Positions 44,889-54,996 of a stretch of DNA of 64,000 nt are shown in pieces; position 1 is the stretch's first letter, and the number at the start of each line of letters is the position of its first letter. The notes below the pieces were generated by a model, which was not told where the DNA came from, searched no databases, and was given only the letters and a program-made list of their open reading frames with translations. The DNA comes from Pseudoalteromonas sp. (GTDB lineage: Bacteria; Pseudomonadota; Gammaproteobacteria; Enterobacterales; Alteromonadaceae). Position numbers and translations under genes: made by a program. Location: NCBI RefSeq assembly GCF_018402495.1, contig NZ_JAGYIU010000004.1, forward strand, positions 434,001 to 498,000, read 5' to 3'.

Positions 44889-46190
44889 ATGAAATTTACT
44901 AAAACACTTATCGCAGCATCGCTTGCATTTGTTTCAGCTGATACCTTTGCAGCGGCTTTTCAGCTTGCTGAGCAAAACGTATCTGGTTTAGGCCGTGCGT
45001 ACGCAGGTGAAGCCTCTGTAGCAGACGACGCGTCTGTGGTTGCGCGTAACCCAGCATTAATGACCTTATTTAAAGAGAAGCAACTTAGTGTGGCAGCTAT
45101 GGCTGTACTGCCTGATGTGAGCCTTAAAGGTACTGGTAATGGTTACGGTTTAGATAATAGTGTACTAAACGATGACAGCATTGCACCGAGTGCGATTATT
45201 CCGGCTGGTTATTTTACTATGCCAGTAAACGATAAAGTATCGGTTGGTTTTGGTGCATTTTCTAACTTTGGCCTTGCCACTGAATTTAATGATGATTATG
45301 CGGCAGGCCAAATTGCCGGTGAAACTGAAATTGTTACTGTGAATATGAATGCAAGCGTTGCTTATAAAGTATCAGAGCAGTTTAGTTTTGGTGTTGGTTT
45401 AAATGCAATTTATGCAGAAGCGAAGATTATTCGTAAGTTTGGTGTAGTACCTCCTGTAAACCCACTTATTGCTTCTATTCCTGCAAGTGCTGATGCGGTT
45501 AACCTTGAAGGTGATGATGTGGGCTACGGCTTAAACATCGGCTTAATGTATCAATTAGATGAAAACAGCCGTTTTGGTTTTAACTACCGCACAGAAACAG
45601 ACATTACTTTTGAAGGCGAGTACTCGAATGAACTACCTTTACCTATTCCTGGTGGGTTAAACGGTCAAGTTGAATTACCTGGCTCTGTTGAAATTACATT
45701 ACCCGCTATTGCTGAGTTTTCTGGTTCTCACCAGTTAGACGAAAAACTAGGCGTTCACTACAGCGTATTATGGACAGGTTGGAGCAGCTTTGATTCATTA
45801 GAAGCGCAAGTAACTAGCCCTACAGGTGACAAGTTTATTGCGTTTGAAAAAACAGAAGACTTCTCTGATGCAATGCGTTATTCAATCGGTGCTGATTACC
45901 AATACAATGAAAACTTAATGCTACGTGCCGGTGTTGCATTTGATGAGTCGCCAGTATCACAACAGCACTTATCAATTTCTATTCCTGATACAGACCGTTT
46001 TTGGTTCTCGTTTGGGGGTAACTACACGATTGATCAAAACTCAAACCTTGATTTAGGTGTGAGTGTATTACGTGGTAAAACGCAAAACTTTACTGAAAAA
46101 GTAGAAAGCGAAACGTTACCTCAGCAATGGTCTTTTGAATCAAAAGGTCATGCAGTATTGTTAGGCGCACAGTACAACTACACATTCTAA
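44889..46190 (+). CDS. fadL: Long-chain fatty acid outer-membrane transporter FadL
   Basis: Outer-membrane channel for long-chain fatty acids. The 433-residue precursor has a signal peptide cut after FAA (about residue 21), then the N-terminal hatch starting AFQLAEQNVSGLGRAYAGEAS with the conserved NPALMT segment, and a 14-strand barrel ending in YNYTF. I chose the ATG at 44889, preceded by AAGGAA; an earlier in-frame ATG gives a non-signal extension. It is monocistronic with its own terminator. Confidence 0.93.
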   Translation: MKFTKTLIAASLAFVSADTFAAAFQLAEQNVSGLGRAYAGEASVADDASVVARNPALMTLFKEKQLSVAAMAVLPDVSLKGTGNGYGLDNSVLNDDSIAPSAIIPAGYFTMPVNDKVSVGFGAFSNFGLATEFNDDYAAGQIAGETEIVTVNMNASVAYKVSEQFSFGVGLNAIYAEAKIIRKFGVVPPVNPLIASIPASADAVNLEGDDVGYGLNIGLMYQLDENSRFGFNYRTETDITFEGEYSNELPLPIPGGLNGQVELPGSVEITLPAIAEFSGSHQLDEKLGVHYSVLWTGWSSFDSLEAQVTSPTGDKFIAFEKTEDFSDAMRYSIGADYQYNENLMLRAGVAFDESPVSQQHLSISIPDTDRFWFSFGGNYTIDQNSNLDLGVSVLRGKTQNFTEKVESETLPQQWSFESKGHAVLLGAQYNYTF

Positions 46191-46199
46191 TTCTACCTA

Positions 46200-46241
46200 G
46201 AACCTAGAACCTAGAACCTAGAACCTAGAGCCTAGAACCTA
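46200..46241. repeat. Heptanucleotide tandem repeat (GAACCTA)6, one unit variant
   Basis: Six units, the fifth being GAGCCTA, starting ten bases after the fadL stop and preceding the terminator. Same unit as at 26454-26502. Confidence 0.93.
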
Positions 46242-46246
46242 GACAC

Positions 46247-46287
46247 AAAAAAGCCGCTCACTTTAATTAAAGTAAGCGGCTTTTTTA
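46247..46287. terminator. Bidirectional terminator between fadL and valS
   Basis: AAAAAAGCCGCT and its complement around an AT-rich self-complementary loop (ACTTTAATTAAAGT), with A- and T-runs on the two sides. Serves the convergent fadL and valS genes. Confidence 0.9.
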
Positions 46288-46289
46288 AT

Positions 46290-46313
46290 ACCTACTAAAT
46301 TGCTTTAGTAGGT
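46290..46313. repeat. Second hairpin between fadL and valS
   Basis: Perfect 10-bp stem ACCTACTAAA/TTTAGTAGGT with loop TTGC, ten bases before the valS stop. No T-run, so it is not a typical terminator; it may protect or pause the valS mRNA 3' end. Confidence 0.6.
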
Positions 46314-46322
46314 GACTAAAAT

Positions 46323-49175
46323 TTATAAGCTTTCTATTTTAGCTTTTTGCTCAAGCAGCTTAGTTTTAGCATCTGTAAATTCAGCTAGTTTTGCATTTTC
46401 TTTAGCCAGTACGGTTTCAGGTGCGTTGTTAACAAACTTTTCGTTTGCCAGTTTGTTTTGCACTTGGGCTAGCCCTTTTTCTGCTTTTTCAAGTTGCTTA
46501 TTAATACGTGCAAGCTCGGCTTCTACATCAATTAAGCCCGCCATGGGGATCATAATCTCAAGATTGCCAACATAAGAGGTTGCACACGCTGGAGCATCGT
46601 CTTTGTTGTCAAGCAGGGTAAACGCTTCAAGCTTAGCGAGTGATGCTAAGAATGATTCATTCTCGTTAATGCGGCGCATATCATCGCTTGATGCGTTAGC
46701 CAGTAAAACGCTAAGTGGTTTACTTGGGCTGATGTCCATTTCACCACGAATATTACGAATTGCTAAAATGAATTGCTTAACCCACTCTAAGTCATCCATT
46801 GCTTGTGCATCAACATTAGCTTGGTTATAAACAGGGAAACCCTGAACCATAATGCTGGTACCTGCTGTTTCAAGGCCCGCAAGTGGTGCTACACGTTGCC
46901 AAATCGTTTCAGTGATGTAAGGCATCATTGGGTGCATTAAGCGTAATAAGCTTTCAAGTACAGTAATAAGGGTATGACGTGTACCGCGTTGCTGTGCTTC
47001 ATTACCTTTAAATAATACCGGCTTCGTCAGCTCTAAGTACCAATCACAGAACTGGTTCCAGGTGAATTCATACAGCGTGTTCGCCGCTAAATCAAAACGG
47101 TAGTTATCAAGGTGCTCAGTGTAGGTTTTAACCGTGGCTTCATATTGACCTAAAATCCAACGATCAGCTAACGAGTACTGCTTTTCGCTCTCGTTAAAAC
47201 CACAATCTTGCTCTTCTGTGTTCATTAATACGTAACGGCTCGCGTTCCATAATTTGTTACAGAAGTTACGGTAACCTTCAAGGCGGTTCATATCCCAGTT
47301 AATATCACGACCGGTTGATGCCATGGCTGCTAAGGTAAAGCGCAGTGCGTCGGTACCGTGTGCTTCAATACCGTTTGCAAATACTTTGCGGGTATCTTTT
47401 TCAATTTTAGCGGCAAGTTTAGGCTGCATCATGTTGCCAGTGCGCTTTTGTACTAAGTCTTCAAGGCCAATGCCGTCAATCATGTCGAGTGGGTCAAGTA
47501 CGTTCCCTTTAGACTTTGACATTTTATCGCCGTTGTCATCTCGTATTAAACCCGTTACATACACAGTTTTAAAGGGGACTTGTGGTTTGCCATTTTCATC
47601 TTTTATAAAGTGCAGCGTCATCATGATCATGCGCGCAACCCAGAAGAAAATAATATCAAAACCGGTTACCAACACGTCAGACGGGTGGAAGGTTTTTAAG
47701 TCATCGGTATTTTCTGGCCAACCTTGGGTCGAGAATGTCCAAAGTGCAGATGAAAACCATGTATCGAGTACGTCTTCGTCTTGGCTTAGCGCTACGCTGT
47801 CTGCAATGTTGTTATCGCGGCGTACCTCTGCTTCGTCACGACCAACGTATACGTTACCTTCGCTGTCGTACCAAGCTGGAATACGGTGGCCCCACCATAG
47901 TTGACGTGAAATACACCAATCTTGTATATCGTTCATCCACGAAAAATACATATTTTCGTATTGTTTGGGCACAAATTGAATATCGCCATTTTTAACGGCC
48001 TCTTTTGCAGGCTCTGCCAGTGGTGCAACACGCACATACCATTGGTCGGTGAGCAGTGGCTCAATTACAACACCTGAGCGATCACCGTAAGGCACAGTTA
48101 GGCTATGGTCTTCAATTTTTTCAAGTAAGCCCAGCTCTGCAAACTCTGCAACAATGGCTTTACGTGCGTCAAAACGGTCAAGGCCGTGTAAGCGTTCAGG
48201 AATGGGTGCATCAAACTCCAGCTCTTTGCCGTCAAAAGTATAGGTTTCACCTTTTGTTAAAATAGCCGCGTCTTTATTAAAAATATTGATCATCGGCATT
48301 TGATGGCGCTTGCCAACTTCGTTATCGTTAAAGTCGTGCGCTGGGGTGATTTTTACACAGCCCGTGCCTTTGTCTTTGTCGGCATGTTCATCGGCAACAA
48401 TTTTAATACGACGATTTACAATTGGCAGTAAAACTTCTTTACCGATCAAATCTTGATAGCGCTCGTCATCTGGGTTTACCGCTACGCCTGAGTCACCTAA
48501 CATGGTTTCTGGGCGGGTAGTAGCTACAACAATGTAGTCTTTACCGTCTTGCGTTTTTACACCATCAGCAAGTGGATAGCGTAAGTTCCACATGTGGCCT
48601 TGTTTGTCTTTATTTTCAACTTCAAGATCAGAAATCGCGGTATGTAATTTTGGATCCCAGTTTACTAGGCGTTTACCACGGTAGATTAGGTTTTCTTTAT
48701 GAAGGCGAACAAATACTTCTTTTACGGCTTCAGACAGACCATCGTCCATAGTAAAGCGTTCACGATCCCAATCAACAGAAGCACCAAGGCGGCGAAGTTG
48801 TTTTGTGATCGTGCCGCCAGACTCGTTTTTCCATTCCCAAATTTTATCGATAAAAGCATCACGGCCTAAATCGTGGCGTGTTTTACCTTCTTCAGCAGCA
48901 AGCTTTCGCTCAACAAGCATCTGTGTGGCAATACCTGCGTGGTCAGTACCTACTTGCCATAATGTATTGTTACCTTGCATACGTTTAAACCGTGTTAGCG
49001 TATCCATAATGGTATCTTGAAAAGCATGGCCCATGTGTAAGCTACCGGTGACATTTGGCGGCGGGATCATAATTGAATAGGGGGTGCCTTGGCCAGATGG
49101 CTTGAAGTAGCCTTTTTGTTCCCAGTCTTGATAGAGAGACTGTTCAATATTTTGCGGATTGTAGGTTTTATCCAT
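46323..49175 (-). CDS. valS: Valyl-tRNA synthetase
   Basis: Charges tRNA-Val. The 950-residue class I enzyme has HMGH at 47-50 within [13 protein letters not shown], an editing domain (about 200-330), KMSKS in [13 protein letters not shown] near residue 555, an anticodon-binding domain, and a C-terminal coiled coil (about 885-950) that contacts tRNA. Length matches E. coli ValRS (951). It is followed upstream by holC, as in E. coli (pepA-holC-valS), all on the minus strand. Confidence 0.98.
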   Translation of the reverse strand: MDKTYNPQNIEQSLYQDWEQKGYFKPSGQGTPYSIMIPPPNVTGSLHMGHAFQDTIMDTLTRFKRMQGNNTLWQVGTDHAGIATQMLVERKLAAEEGKTRHDLGRDAFIDKIWEWKNESGGTITKQLRRLGASVDWDRERFTMDDGLSEAVKEVFVRLHKENLIYRGKRLVNWDPKLHTAISDLEVENKDKQGHMWNLRYPLADGVKTQDGKDYIVVATTRPETMLGDSGVAVNPDDERYQDLIGKEVLLPIVNRRIKIVADEHADKDKGTGCVKITPAHDFNDNEVGKRHQMPMINIFNKDAAILTKGETYTFDGKELEFDAPIPERLHGLDRFDARKAIVAEFAELGLLEKIEDHSLTVPYGDRSGVVIEPLLTDQWYVRVAPLAEPAKEAVKNGDIQFVPKQYENMYFSWMNDIQDWCISRQLWWGHRIPAWYDSEGNVYVGRDEAEVRRDNNIADSVALSQDEDVLDTWFSSALWTFSTQGWPENTDDLKTFHPSDVLVTGFDIIFFWVARMIMMTLHFIKDENGKPQVPFKTVYVTGLIRDDNGDKMSKSKGNVLDPLDMIDGIGLEDLVQKRTGNMMQPKLAAKIEKDTRKVFANGIEAHGTDALRFTLAAMASTGRDINWDMNRLEGYRNFCNKLWNASRYVLMNTEEQDCGFNESEKQYSLADRWILGQYEATVKTYTEHLDNYRFDLAANTLYEFTWNQFCDWYLELTKPVLFKGNEAQQRGTRHTLITVLESLLRLMHPMMPYITETIWQRVAPLAGLETAGTSIMVQGFPVYNQANVDAQAMDDLEWVKQFILAIRNIRGEMDISPSKPLSVLLANASSDDMRRINENESFLASLAKLEAFTLLDNKDDAPACATSYVGNLEIMIPMAGLIDVEAELARINKQLEKAEKGLAQVQNKLANEKFVNNAPETVLAKENAKLAEFTDAKTKLLEQKAKIESL

Positions 49176-49233
49176 TACACTGAACCTTAAATAAGTACTT
49201 AAATGAGTTAGTTAGCTTTGTACGCAGTGAGCG

Positions 49234-49680
49234 TTAGCAATTAATATCTTGCGTGGTGATAGTGGCACCGAGTTGGCGTAGTTTTTTAAAGCGCTCACGA
49301 GCGGCTTGTTTGGCTACGGGCTCTACGGGTACAAAATCAAAAACTTGGTGAAACCGACGAATAAAATCCGGTAAATGATTGGCCAAGTTAATTAATACTT
49401 TACGGTTACCAACGGGTGGTGTTGTGCCTATTTCTACAGGTGCGCCGCCTTTTGGGCCTTCGCCTTGCAAATTGTGAGGTACAAAACTGTCGGCATCAAA
49501 TGTCCAAATCGTTTCATCAATGCTATTGGCGGTTTCTTCGCTATCTACAAAAATAAAGACGCGTTGACCTAGTCGATACTGCTGCCCAGCTATTTGAGCT
49601 GCTAAAGCAAAATGATCATCGGCTTTTGCTAATGACTCATCTTGTTGCTTTAAAATGAAAAACTGAGCATTCATGTTCAT
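49234..49680 (-). CDS. holC: DNA polymerase III chi subunit
   Basis: Clamp-loader accessory subunit that, with psi, links the replisome to SSB. The 148 residues show AQFFILKQ at the N-terminus, a helix with AAQIAGQQYRLGQRVFIFVDS, WTFDADSFVPHNL, and the C-terminal LRQLGATITTQDI, as in HolC. I chose the ATG at 49680; another Met two codons later and longer upstream forms are possible. It sits between pepA and valS on the same strand, 58 bp from valS. Confidence 0.9.
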   Translation of the reverse strand: MNMNAQFFILKQQDESLAKADDHFALAAQIAGQQYRLGQRVFIFVDSEETANSIDETIWTFDADSFVPHNLQGEGPKGGAPVEIGTTPPVGNRKVLINLANHLPDFIRRFHQVFDFVPVEPVAKQAARERFKKLRQLGATITTQDINC

Positions 49681-49785
49681 TGTATCGGGATTTCCCATGA
49701 CATTGATTGTGCTGTTATTAAATACACACAAATTAGGAAAGAGATTTTGCCATATAACGGGGTTTGCTTCAATTAATACCCAATA

Positions 49786-49812
49786 AATAAGGCGCTATAA
49801 AAGCGCCTTATT
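49786..49812 (-). terminator. Intrinsic terminator downstream of pepA
   Basis: AATAAGGCGCT/AGCGCCTTATT stem with a five-base loop, about 40 bases past the pepA stop and before holC. The flanking T-run is short, so some reading into holC-valS is possible. Confidence 0.65.
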
Positions 49813-49851
49813 ATATACTTAACAGCGAGCCTTGAAGCCCTATGGAGTTTA

Positions 49852-51363
49852 TTAATCGTGAGTTGTTTCGTTAATGCCTGCTCGGTTTAATAAATATTGA
49901 GTGAGCATAGGAACAGGGCGACCCGTTGCGCCTTTTTTAGCACCGCTACGCCATGCTGTACCTGCCACATCCAAATGAGCCCAATGATACTTTTTAGTAA
50001 ATTTAGATAAAAAGCACGCTGCAGTAATAGTGCCAGCCGCTCGTCCACCTAAGTTAGTAAAGTCGGCAAAGGGGCTTTCTAGTTGATCCTGATAATCATC
50101 CCATAATGGCAGTTGCCATGCACGATCGCCACTTTGATCCGACGCTTTTAATAAATCATGTGCCAGTGGATTATGATTAGCTAATAAACCTGTAGCGTGT
50201 GCACCTAAGGCGACAATACACGCACCGGTTAAGGTTGCAACATCAATGACGGTTTCAGGTTCAAAGCGCTCAACATAAGTTAGCGCGTCACATAATACTA
50301 AACGTCCTTCGGCATCAGTGTTGAGAACTTCAACGGTTTGCCCTGACATGGTTGTTAAAATATCGCCTGGGCGATATGCATTTGAGCTTGGCATATTTTC
50401 ACAGCCAGCTAAAACGCCTATTACGTTTATAGGTAACTGCATTTGTGCAAGAGAGCGCATTGCACCAAGTACACCCGCAGCGCCGCCCATATCGTATTTC
50501 ATTTCATCCATGGCTTCGCCTGGCTTGATAGAAATACCGCCTGAGTCAAAGGTTAAGCCTTTACCAACCAGTACAATAGGGGCTTGCTCATCACTTGCAC
50601 CTTTGTAGTTAATAACCGACATTACTGACTCATTATCACTACCACGGCCTACCGCTAAGTATGAGTTCATGCCCAGCTCGGCCATTTTATCTTCGCCAAT
50701 TAACTCAACAGTGATATTGTCAAAATTGGCCTCAAGCTCTTTAGCTTGCTCACCAAGGTATGCCGGATTACAAATATTTGGTGGCATATTGGCCACGTCT
50801 TTACATAGTTTACTACCCGCAGCAATAGCTAAACCATGCTCAATAGCGCTTTCACCTATAGGAAGCTCGCGGCGCGTAGGTACATTAAATACCATTTTAC
50901 GCAGAGGGCGACGAGGATCTACTTTTTTACTTTTTAGCTGATTAAAAGTGTATAAGCAGTCTTGTGTTGTTTCTACAGCTTGGCGAACTTTCCAATAGGT
51001 GTCACGGCCTTTAACGTGTTGCTCAGTTAAAAAGCACACCGCTTCCATCGAGCCTGTCTCATTTAAGGTGTTAATAGTTTTTGAAATAATTTGTTTATAT
51101 TGTTTGTCGTCAAGTTCGCGCTCTTTGCCACAGCCAACAAGCAAAATGCGTTCACTTAAAATATTCGGCACATGGTGTAATAGTAATACTTGCCCTGGTT
51201 TGCCTTCTAAGTCGCCACGGCGTAATAAGTTAGAGATATAACCATCACTGATTTTATCAAGTTGTTCACCAATGGGAGATAATCTGCGTGGTTCGTATAC
51301 ACCTACAACAATACATGCACTACGTTGTTTTTCTGGGCTACCACTTTTTACGTTGAATTCCAT
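49852..51363 (-). CDS. pepA: Leucyl aminopeptidase PepA
   Basis: M17 dizinc aminopeptidase; in E. coli it is also the DNA-binding protein XerA of Xer recombination and a carAB regulator. The 503 residues have the metal site [17 protein letters not shown] near 265 and the signature [10 protein letters not shown] near 350. I chose ATG at 51363, with GGAG five bases upstream; a GTG two codons earlier overlaps that site. Divergent from lptF, as in E. coli. Confidence 0.97.
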   Translation of the reverse strand: MEFNVKSGSPEKQRSACIVVGVYEPRRLSPIGEQLDKISDGYISNLLRRGDLEGKPGQVLLLHHVPNILSERILLVGCGKERELDDKQYKQIISKTINTLNETGSMEAVCFLTEQHVKGRDTYWKVRQAVETTQDCLYTFNQLKSKKVDPRRPLRKMVFNVPTRRELPIGESAIEHGLAIAAGSKLCKDVANMPPNICNPAYLGEQAKELEANFDNITVELIGEDKMAELGMNSYLAVGRGSDNESVMSVINYKGASDEQAPIVLVGKGLTFDSGGISIKPGEAMDEMKYDMGGAAGVLGAMRSLAQMQLPINVIGVLAGCENMPSSNAYRPGDILTTMSGQTVEVLNTDAEGRLVLCDALTYVERFEPETVIDVATLTGACIVALGAHATGLLANHNPLAHDLLKASDQSGDRAWQLPLWDDYQDQLESPFADFTNLGGRAAGTITAACFLSKFTKKYHWAHLDVAGTAWRSGAKKGATGRPVPMLTQYLLNRAGINETTHD

Positions 51364-51667
51364 TGTCACTCCTGATTTTGAGTCATCTATAGCAACTAAA
51401 TTGGGACTAAAAATGTATTTTCTAGTCTTTTTACCTAAGTTTTTAGGTTTAGCGCTAATAATAGTAAATTTTACTCGACTCTTACTGTGTATTTGAACTT
51501 TATATGCTTAAGGGTTACTAATGCAACATTATATCGTGATGTTAGGTAGGATAATTAATATTGATGGCTTATAATATGCACTTAATACTCATTTAAAATG
51601 AGTGAATTAACTAGTTCACTTATCGTTTTTTATTATTATATTGAAATTCCATGTTCAACAGGGGCGA

Positions 51668-52783
51668 ATGTTGCTAATTTTCCGTTATTTGACCATTGAG
51701 GTTTTAAAATCGCAGGTCGCCGTATTTTTAACTTTAATGACTATTTTTTTGTCGCAAAAGTTTGTTGTTATTCTTGGTGATGCCTCAGAGGGCAGCATTC
51801 CTGCAAAGCTTGTATTTGCTATGATTGCGTTAAAATTACCGCAATTAGCTTCACTGATCTTACCGCTGAGTCTATTTTTAGGGATTATTTTAGCTTACAG
51901 CCGTATTTACGCTGATAGTGAAATGACGGTACTTAAAGCGTGTGGTGTAAGTGAGTGGTATGTTGTACGTATTACATTAATCTCAAGTGTTATTTTGGCT
52001 TTATTGGCCGCTGTACTTACATTATATATTGCGCCTTGGGCTAGTGAACAAGAATACCAACTAAAAGAACAAGCAAAAGCTGATGCTGGATTATCTGCAC
52101 TTAGAGCGGGGCGATTCCAGCAAACCGGTAACGAAAAAGCGGTGGTATTTATTCACAACATTGAAAATGATGGTAAAGAGCTTAATAAAGTATTTGTTGC
52201 ACAGCTGCCTGATAGTGAAAAAGATAACTTAGCGCGTTTAGTGTACGCTGAACAAGGCGTGGTTATTGAAGCGCAGAACGGTGAACAAAAGTTAGTGCTT
52301 ACTGATGGCAAGCGTTACGAAACTAATGGTGAAGCACCCTCGCTAAACTTAACCGAATTTGATGGCTACAGTGTACAAATTCGCGAGCAAGAAATAGAAC
52401 ATCAACGTCGTAAATTAGAAGCGGTGCCAACCCGTGAACTTATGTCAATTAATACGCCCGAAGCAATTGCACAGTGGCAGTGGCGTTTGGCCATCCCACT
52501 TTCTATTCCATTATTAACTTTGCTGGCCGTGCCTTTGAGTGTAGTAAACCCTCGCCAAGGTAAATTTGCAAAATTAGTACCCGCTATCAGCTTGTATTTA
52601 GGCTATTTTATTTTACTTAATGCGGCCAAATTTGCGGTAGAAGATAGTAAAATTCCGCCATCAATTGGGCTGTGGTGGATTCACTTAAGCGCATTATTTA
52701 TTGGTAGCTTATTAATTATAAAAGGTCGCCCGTTAGGTGCTTGGCTGAAGGCTGTTGTGACTAAGCGGGAGCGAAATATATGA
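51668..52783 (+). CDS. lptF: LPS export ABC transporter permease LptF
   Basis: Inner-membrane subunit of the LptB2FG extractor that moves lipopolysaccharide to the LptA bridge. About 371 residues. Three N-terminal helices, a periplasmic beta-jellyroll (about 130-265) and three C-terminal helices are visible; DSEMTVLKACGVS is the coupling segment contacting LptB. I chose ATG at 51668 (MLLIFRYL), the usual start; a TTG nine codons earlier is in frame. Overlaps lptG by four bases. Confidence 0.95.
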   Translation: MLLIFRYLTIEVLKSQVAVFLTLMTIFLSQKFVVILGDASEGSIPAKLVFAMIALKLPQLASLILPLSLFLGIILAYSRIYADSEMTVLKACGVSEWYVVRITLISSVILALLAAVLTLYIAPWASEQEYQLKEQAKADAGLSALRAGRFQQTGNEKAVVFIHNIENDGKELNKVFVAQLPDSEKDNLARLVYAEQGVVIEAQNGEQKLVLTDGKRYETNGEAPSLNLTEFDGYSVQIREQEIEHQRRKLEAVPTRELMSINTPEAIAQWQWRLAIPLSIPLLTLLAVPLSVVNPRQGKFAKLVPAISLYLGYFILLNAAKFAVEDSKIPPSIGLWWIHLSALFIGSLLIIKGRPLGAWLKAVVTKRERNI

Positions 52784-53847
52784 TGAAAACACTCGATTGG
52801 TATTTAGGCCGCAGTATTGTACAAACCACAGGTTTTGCACTTTTGGTATTAGTGGGCATAAGTACCTTAATTAAATTTATCGAGCAATTAAAGTCAGTAG
52901 GGCGTGGTAGTTACGACATAATGGCTGCTTTGTTATATACCATTTACAGTATTCCCGGTGATTTAGTGGTGTTTTTTCCTATGGCAGCGCTTATTGGTGG
53001 GTTAACTGGGTTAGGTGCATTGGCTTCAAATAGCGAATTGGTTGTAATGCAGGCAGCGGGTATGTCACGATTACAAATTATTGGCTCAGTAATGAAAACC
53101 GCTATTTTTATGGCCTTATGTGTAATGGCTTTAGGGGAGTGGGGAGCACCAGCTGCACAGCTTCATGCTAAAGAAATGCGCAATCAAGCAATTTATGGTG
53201 GCGATGTTTTTAATGCGCAAAAAGGGGTGTGGGCAAAAGATGGCAGTAACTTTATTAACATAGAAGATGTTGATCAAAATGGTATATTACGTGGCGTTAA
53301 TATGTATTATTTTGATAAGTCACTGGCACTAACTCAAATTACCAAAGCAAAAGAAGCCGTAGGGCGCGATAACGGATGGTTGTTACGTGATGTAAATAAG
53401 GTCATGGTCAGTGAAGAGCTAATTACTACAGAGCAAGTTACTGAGGAGTTTTATCCATCAAAGCTAACAGCTGAAAAACTCGGCGTGGTATCAGTGAAGC
53501 CAGAATCATTGTCGTTCTCTGGGTTATGGTCGTATTTAGCTTATCTGCAGCAAAATGAGCAGGACACCAGTAGCTATGATTTGGCGCTATGGCGCAAACT
53601 CATGCAGCCCGTGTCGATTGCGGTAATGTTGCTAGTGGCGTTGTCATTTATATTTGGTCCTTTGCGAACGGTAACTATGGGCGCGCGTATTATTATGGGC
53701 GTTGTAACGGGGATAGTGTTTCATTTAACCAATGAGATATTTGGCCCTGTGGTGATGGTTTATCAAATCCCTGCAATTGTAGGTGCAGTTCTACCGAGTA
53801 TTTTATTTACTGGGTTTGCCGCTTATTTAATGAATAAGCGTGTATAA
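52780..53847 (+). CDS. lptG: LPS export ABC transporter permease LptG
   Basis: Partner of LptF. The 355 residues have the same layout: N-terminal helices (LDWYLGRSIVQTTGFALLVL), coupling segment NSELVVMQAAGMS, periplasmic jellyroll (about 130-260), and C-terminal helices. The ATG lies in the ATGATGA overlap with the lptF stop, so translation is coupled. LptB, A and C are not in the window. A terminator follows. Confidence 0.95.
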   Translation: MMKTLDWYLGRSIVQTTGFALLVLVGISTLIKFIEQLKSVGRGSYDIMAALLYTIYSIPGDLVVFFPMAALIGGLTGLGALASNSELVVMQAAGMSRLQIIGSVMKTAIFMALCVMALGEWGAPAAQLHAKEMRNQAIYGGDVFNAQKGVWAKDGSNFINIEDVDQNGILRGVNMYYFDKSLALTQITKAKEAVGRDNGWLLRDVNKVMVSEELITTEQVTEEFYPSKLTAEKLGVVSVKPESLSFSGLWSYLAYLQQNEQDTSSYDLALWRKLMQPVSIAVMLLVALSFIFGPLRTVTMGARIIMGVVTGIVFHLTNEIFGPVVMVYQIPAIVGAVLPSILFTGFAAYLMNKRV

Positions 53848-53853
53848 CGTTTA

Positions 53854-53896
53854 AATAAAAAACGCGGCCTTTGTTAAATGTGCCGCGTTTTTATTT
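53854..53896. terminator. Bidirectional terminator between lptG and the RDD gene
   Basis: AAAAACGCGGC and complement with a roughly 12-base loop, flanked by A- and T-runs, between the convergent genes. Confidence 0.88.
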
Positions 53897-53915
53897 AAAA
53901 GATCGAGTTTATTCG

Positions 53916-54416
53916 TTAATCAAGTTCTTTATATACACGTTTGTTTTCTTCTTTGGTCAGTGTAACAACCTCTGTTTTTGATAGGTAATCTTGTAATGCT
54001 TTTTTATTTTTAAAATCTACCAATACCACTAAATTCCCTAAACCCAATAATGCGCTAATGCTTCGAATAATTGCTTGTGGCCAGCTAATTAAGTTTCCCT
54101 GATGGGTTTGTACTTTTAATCGCCATGCTCGCATACCAATGGTTTGTCCGCTTTTTGTCCAAAAATAAGCAAAAAATACAATATTTACACCAACAAATAA
54201 GGCACTGCGAATACCAGATAATAATGGAGTTTCATCTATAAAACCTGCAGGGTCTAGGCCTTCGGTTTGTACAATAACACCCAGTGTAATTAAAATTTGG
54301 ATCACAGCAAAATACAAAATAGCAGTCAGCATTGATAATGAAATAACGACTAAAGAGTCGTAAATCAATGAAGCAAAGCGACGCCAAAAGCCCGCACGTG
54401 GAAACTCACCAGACAT
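53916..54416 (-). CDS. RDD-family membrane protein
   Basis: The 166-residue protein has the RDD signature (Arg in FWRRFASLIYDSLVV, Asp in the first helix), helices at about 22-45, 70-92 and a conserved GQTIGMRAWRLKV segment. RDD proteins are membrane proteins of mostly unknown role; some are Na+/H+-linked. I chose ATG at 54416; a GTG four codons earlier is possible. It is a lone gene facing lptG, as is common in Shewanella and Pseudoalteromonas. Confidence 0.88.
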   Translation of the reverse strand: MSGEFPRAGFWRRFASLIYDSLVVISLSMLTAILYFAVIQILITLGVIVQTEGLDPAGFIDETPLLSGIRSALFVGVNIVFFAYFWTKSGQTIGMRAWRLKVQTHQGNLISWPQAIIRSISALLGLGNLVVLVDFKNKKALQDYLSKTEVVTLTKEENKRVYKELD

Positions 54417-54558
54417 AAACACACTCACAAAGTTAATATGCGCGCTAGTTTAGCAAATAGCGAGACAAATACTAGCCGCATCGTAGCCCGCTTTAATTGG
54501 GATATGTTAATGGTTGCTTAATTGTTAAGCGGTTGATCGTACTTAACACATAAAACGC

Positions 54559-54586
54559 TTGCCGCTTTGCTCATTGTTTGTATAAT
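54559..54586 (+). promoter_or_regulatory. Probable promoter of tRNA-Leu
   Basis: TTGCCG (54559-54564) and a perfect TATAAT (54581-54586) are 16 bases apart, about 93 bases before the tRNA. Confidence 0.65.
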
Positions 54587-54679
54587 GCTAGGCATTGAGA
54601 TGAAAGAGGGTACATAATCTTTCACTCTAAAGTGGTTTTTCTTTATCTTCTCATGCTTAGAAGGTCAAAGAAAAATGAT

Positions 54680-54764
54680 GCCAGCGTGATGAAATTGGTA
54701 TACATGGGGGATTCAAAATCCCCTGCCGCAAGGCGTGCCGGTTCAAGTCCGGCCGCTGGTACCA
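54680..54764 (+). tRNA. tRNA-Leu (CAA)
   Basis: 85 nt with encoded CCA and a long variable arm, as in class II tRNAs. Acceptor stem GCCAGCG/CGCTGGT, anticodon CAA in the loop TTCAAAA, T-arm GCCGG-TTCAAGT-CCGGC. Its last 20 bases start a 118-bp unit that repeats downstream. Confidence 0.96.
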
Positions 54765-54996
54765 CTTTTAATAGCCCTGACCAAATTGGTCGGGGTTTTT
54801 TTACGCCTTAAATTTGAGTTGCCGGACTTGAGCGGCACGTGAGGTGCCGCTGTTATAAGTAAAAGTCCGGCCGCTGGTACCACTTTTTATAGCCCCGACC
54901 AAATTGGTTGGGGTTTTTTTATGCCTTAAATTTGAGTTGCCGGACTTGAGCGGCACGTGAGGTGCCGCTGTTATAAGTAAAAGTCCGGCCGCTGGG
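54745..54996 (+). repeat. 118-bp tandem units starting with the tRNA-Leu 3' end
   Basis: The segment from AAGTCCGGC of the tRNA T-arm through CCA, a terminator and a structured spacer (54745-54862) is repeated at 54863-54980 with four differences. A third copy starts at 54981 and breaks off after 16 bases. The period is exactly 118 bp. Each full unit holds a terminator stem and a spacer with an 8-bp hairpin (54831-54851; 54949-54969). Confidence 0.9.
54774..54802 (+). terminator. Intrinsic terminator of tRNA-Leu, unit 1
   Basis: CCTGACC/GGTCGGG stem with loop AAATT, followed by seven T's. The second unit has the same stem at +118 with changes CCCCGACC and GGTTGGGG, which keep the pairing. 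Confidence 0.88.

Noticed and set aside
47323..47904. Plus-strand ORF of 193 codons inside valS
   Set aside because: It is antisense to the conserved valS coding region, with no recognisable domain and no ribosome binding site.
54745..54996. CRISPR-like array
   Set aside because: Units are 118 bp, begin with a tRNA end and have near-identical spacers; no cas genes. It is a tRNA-end tandem repeat.
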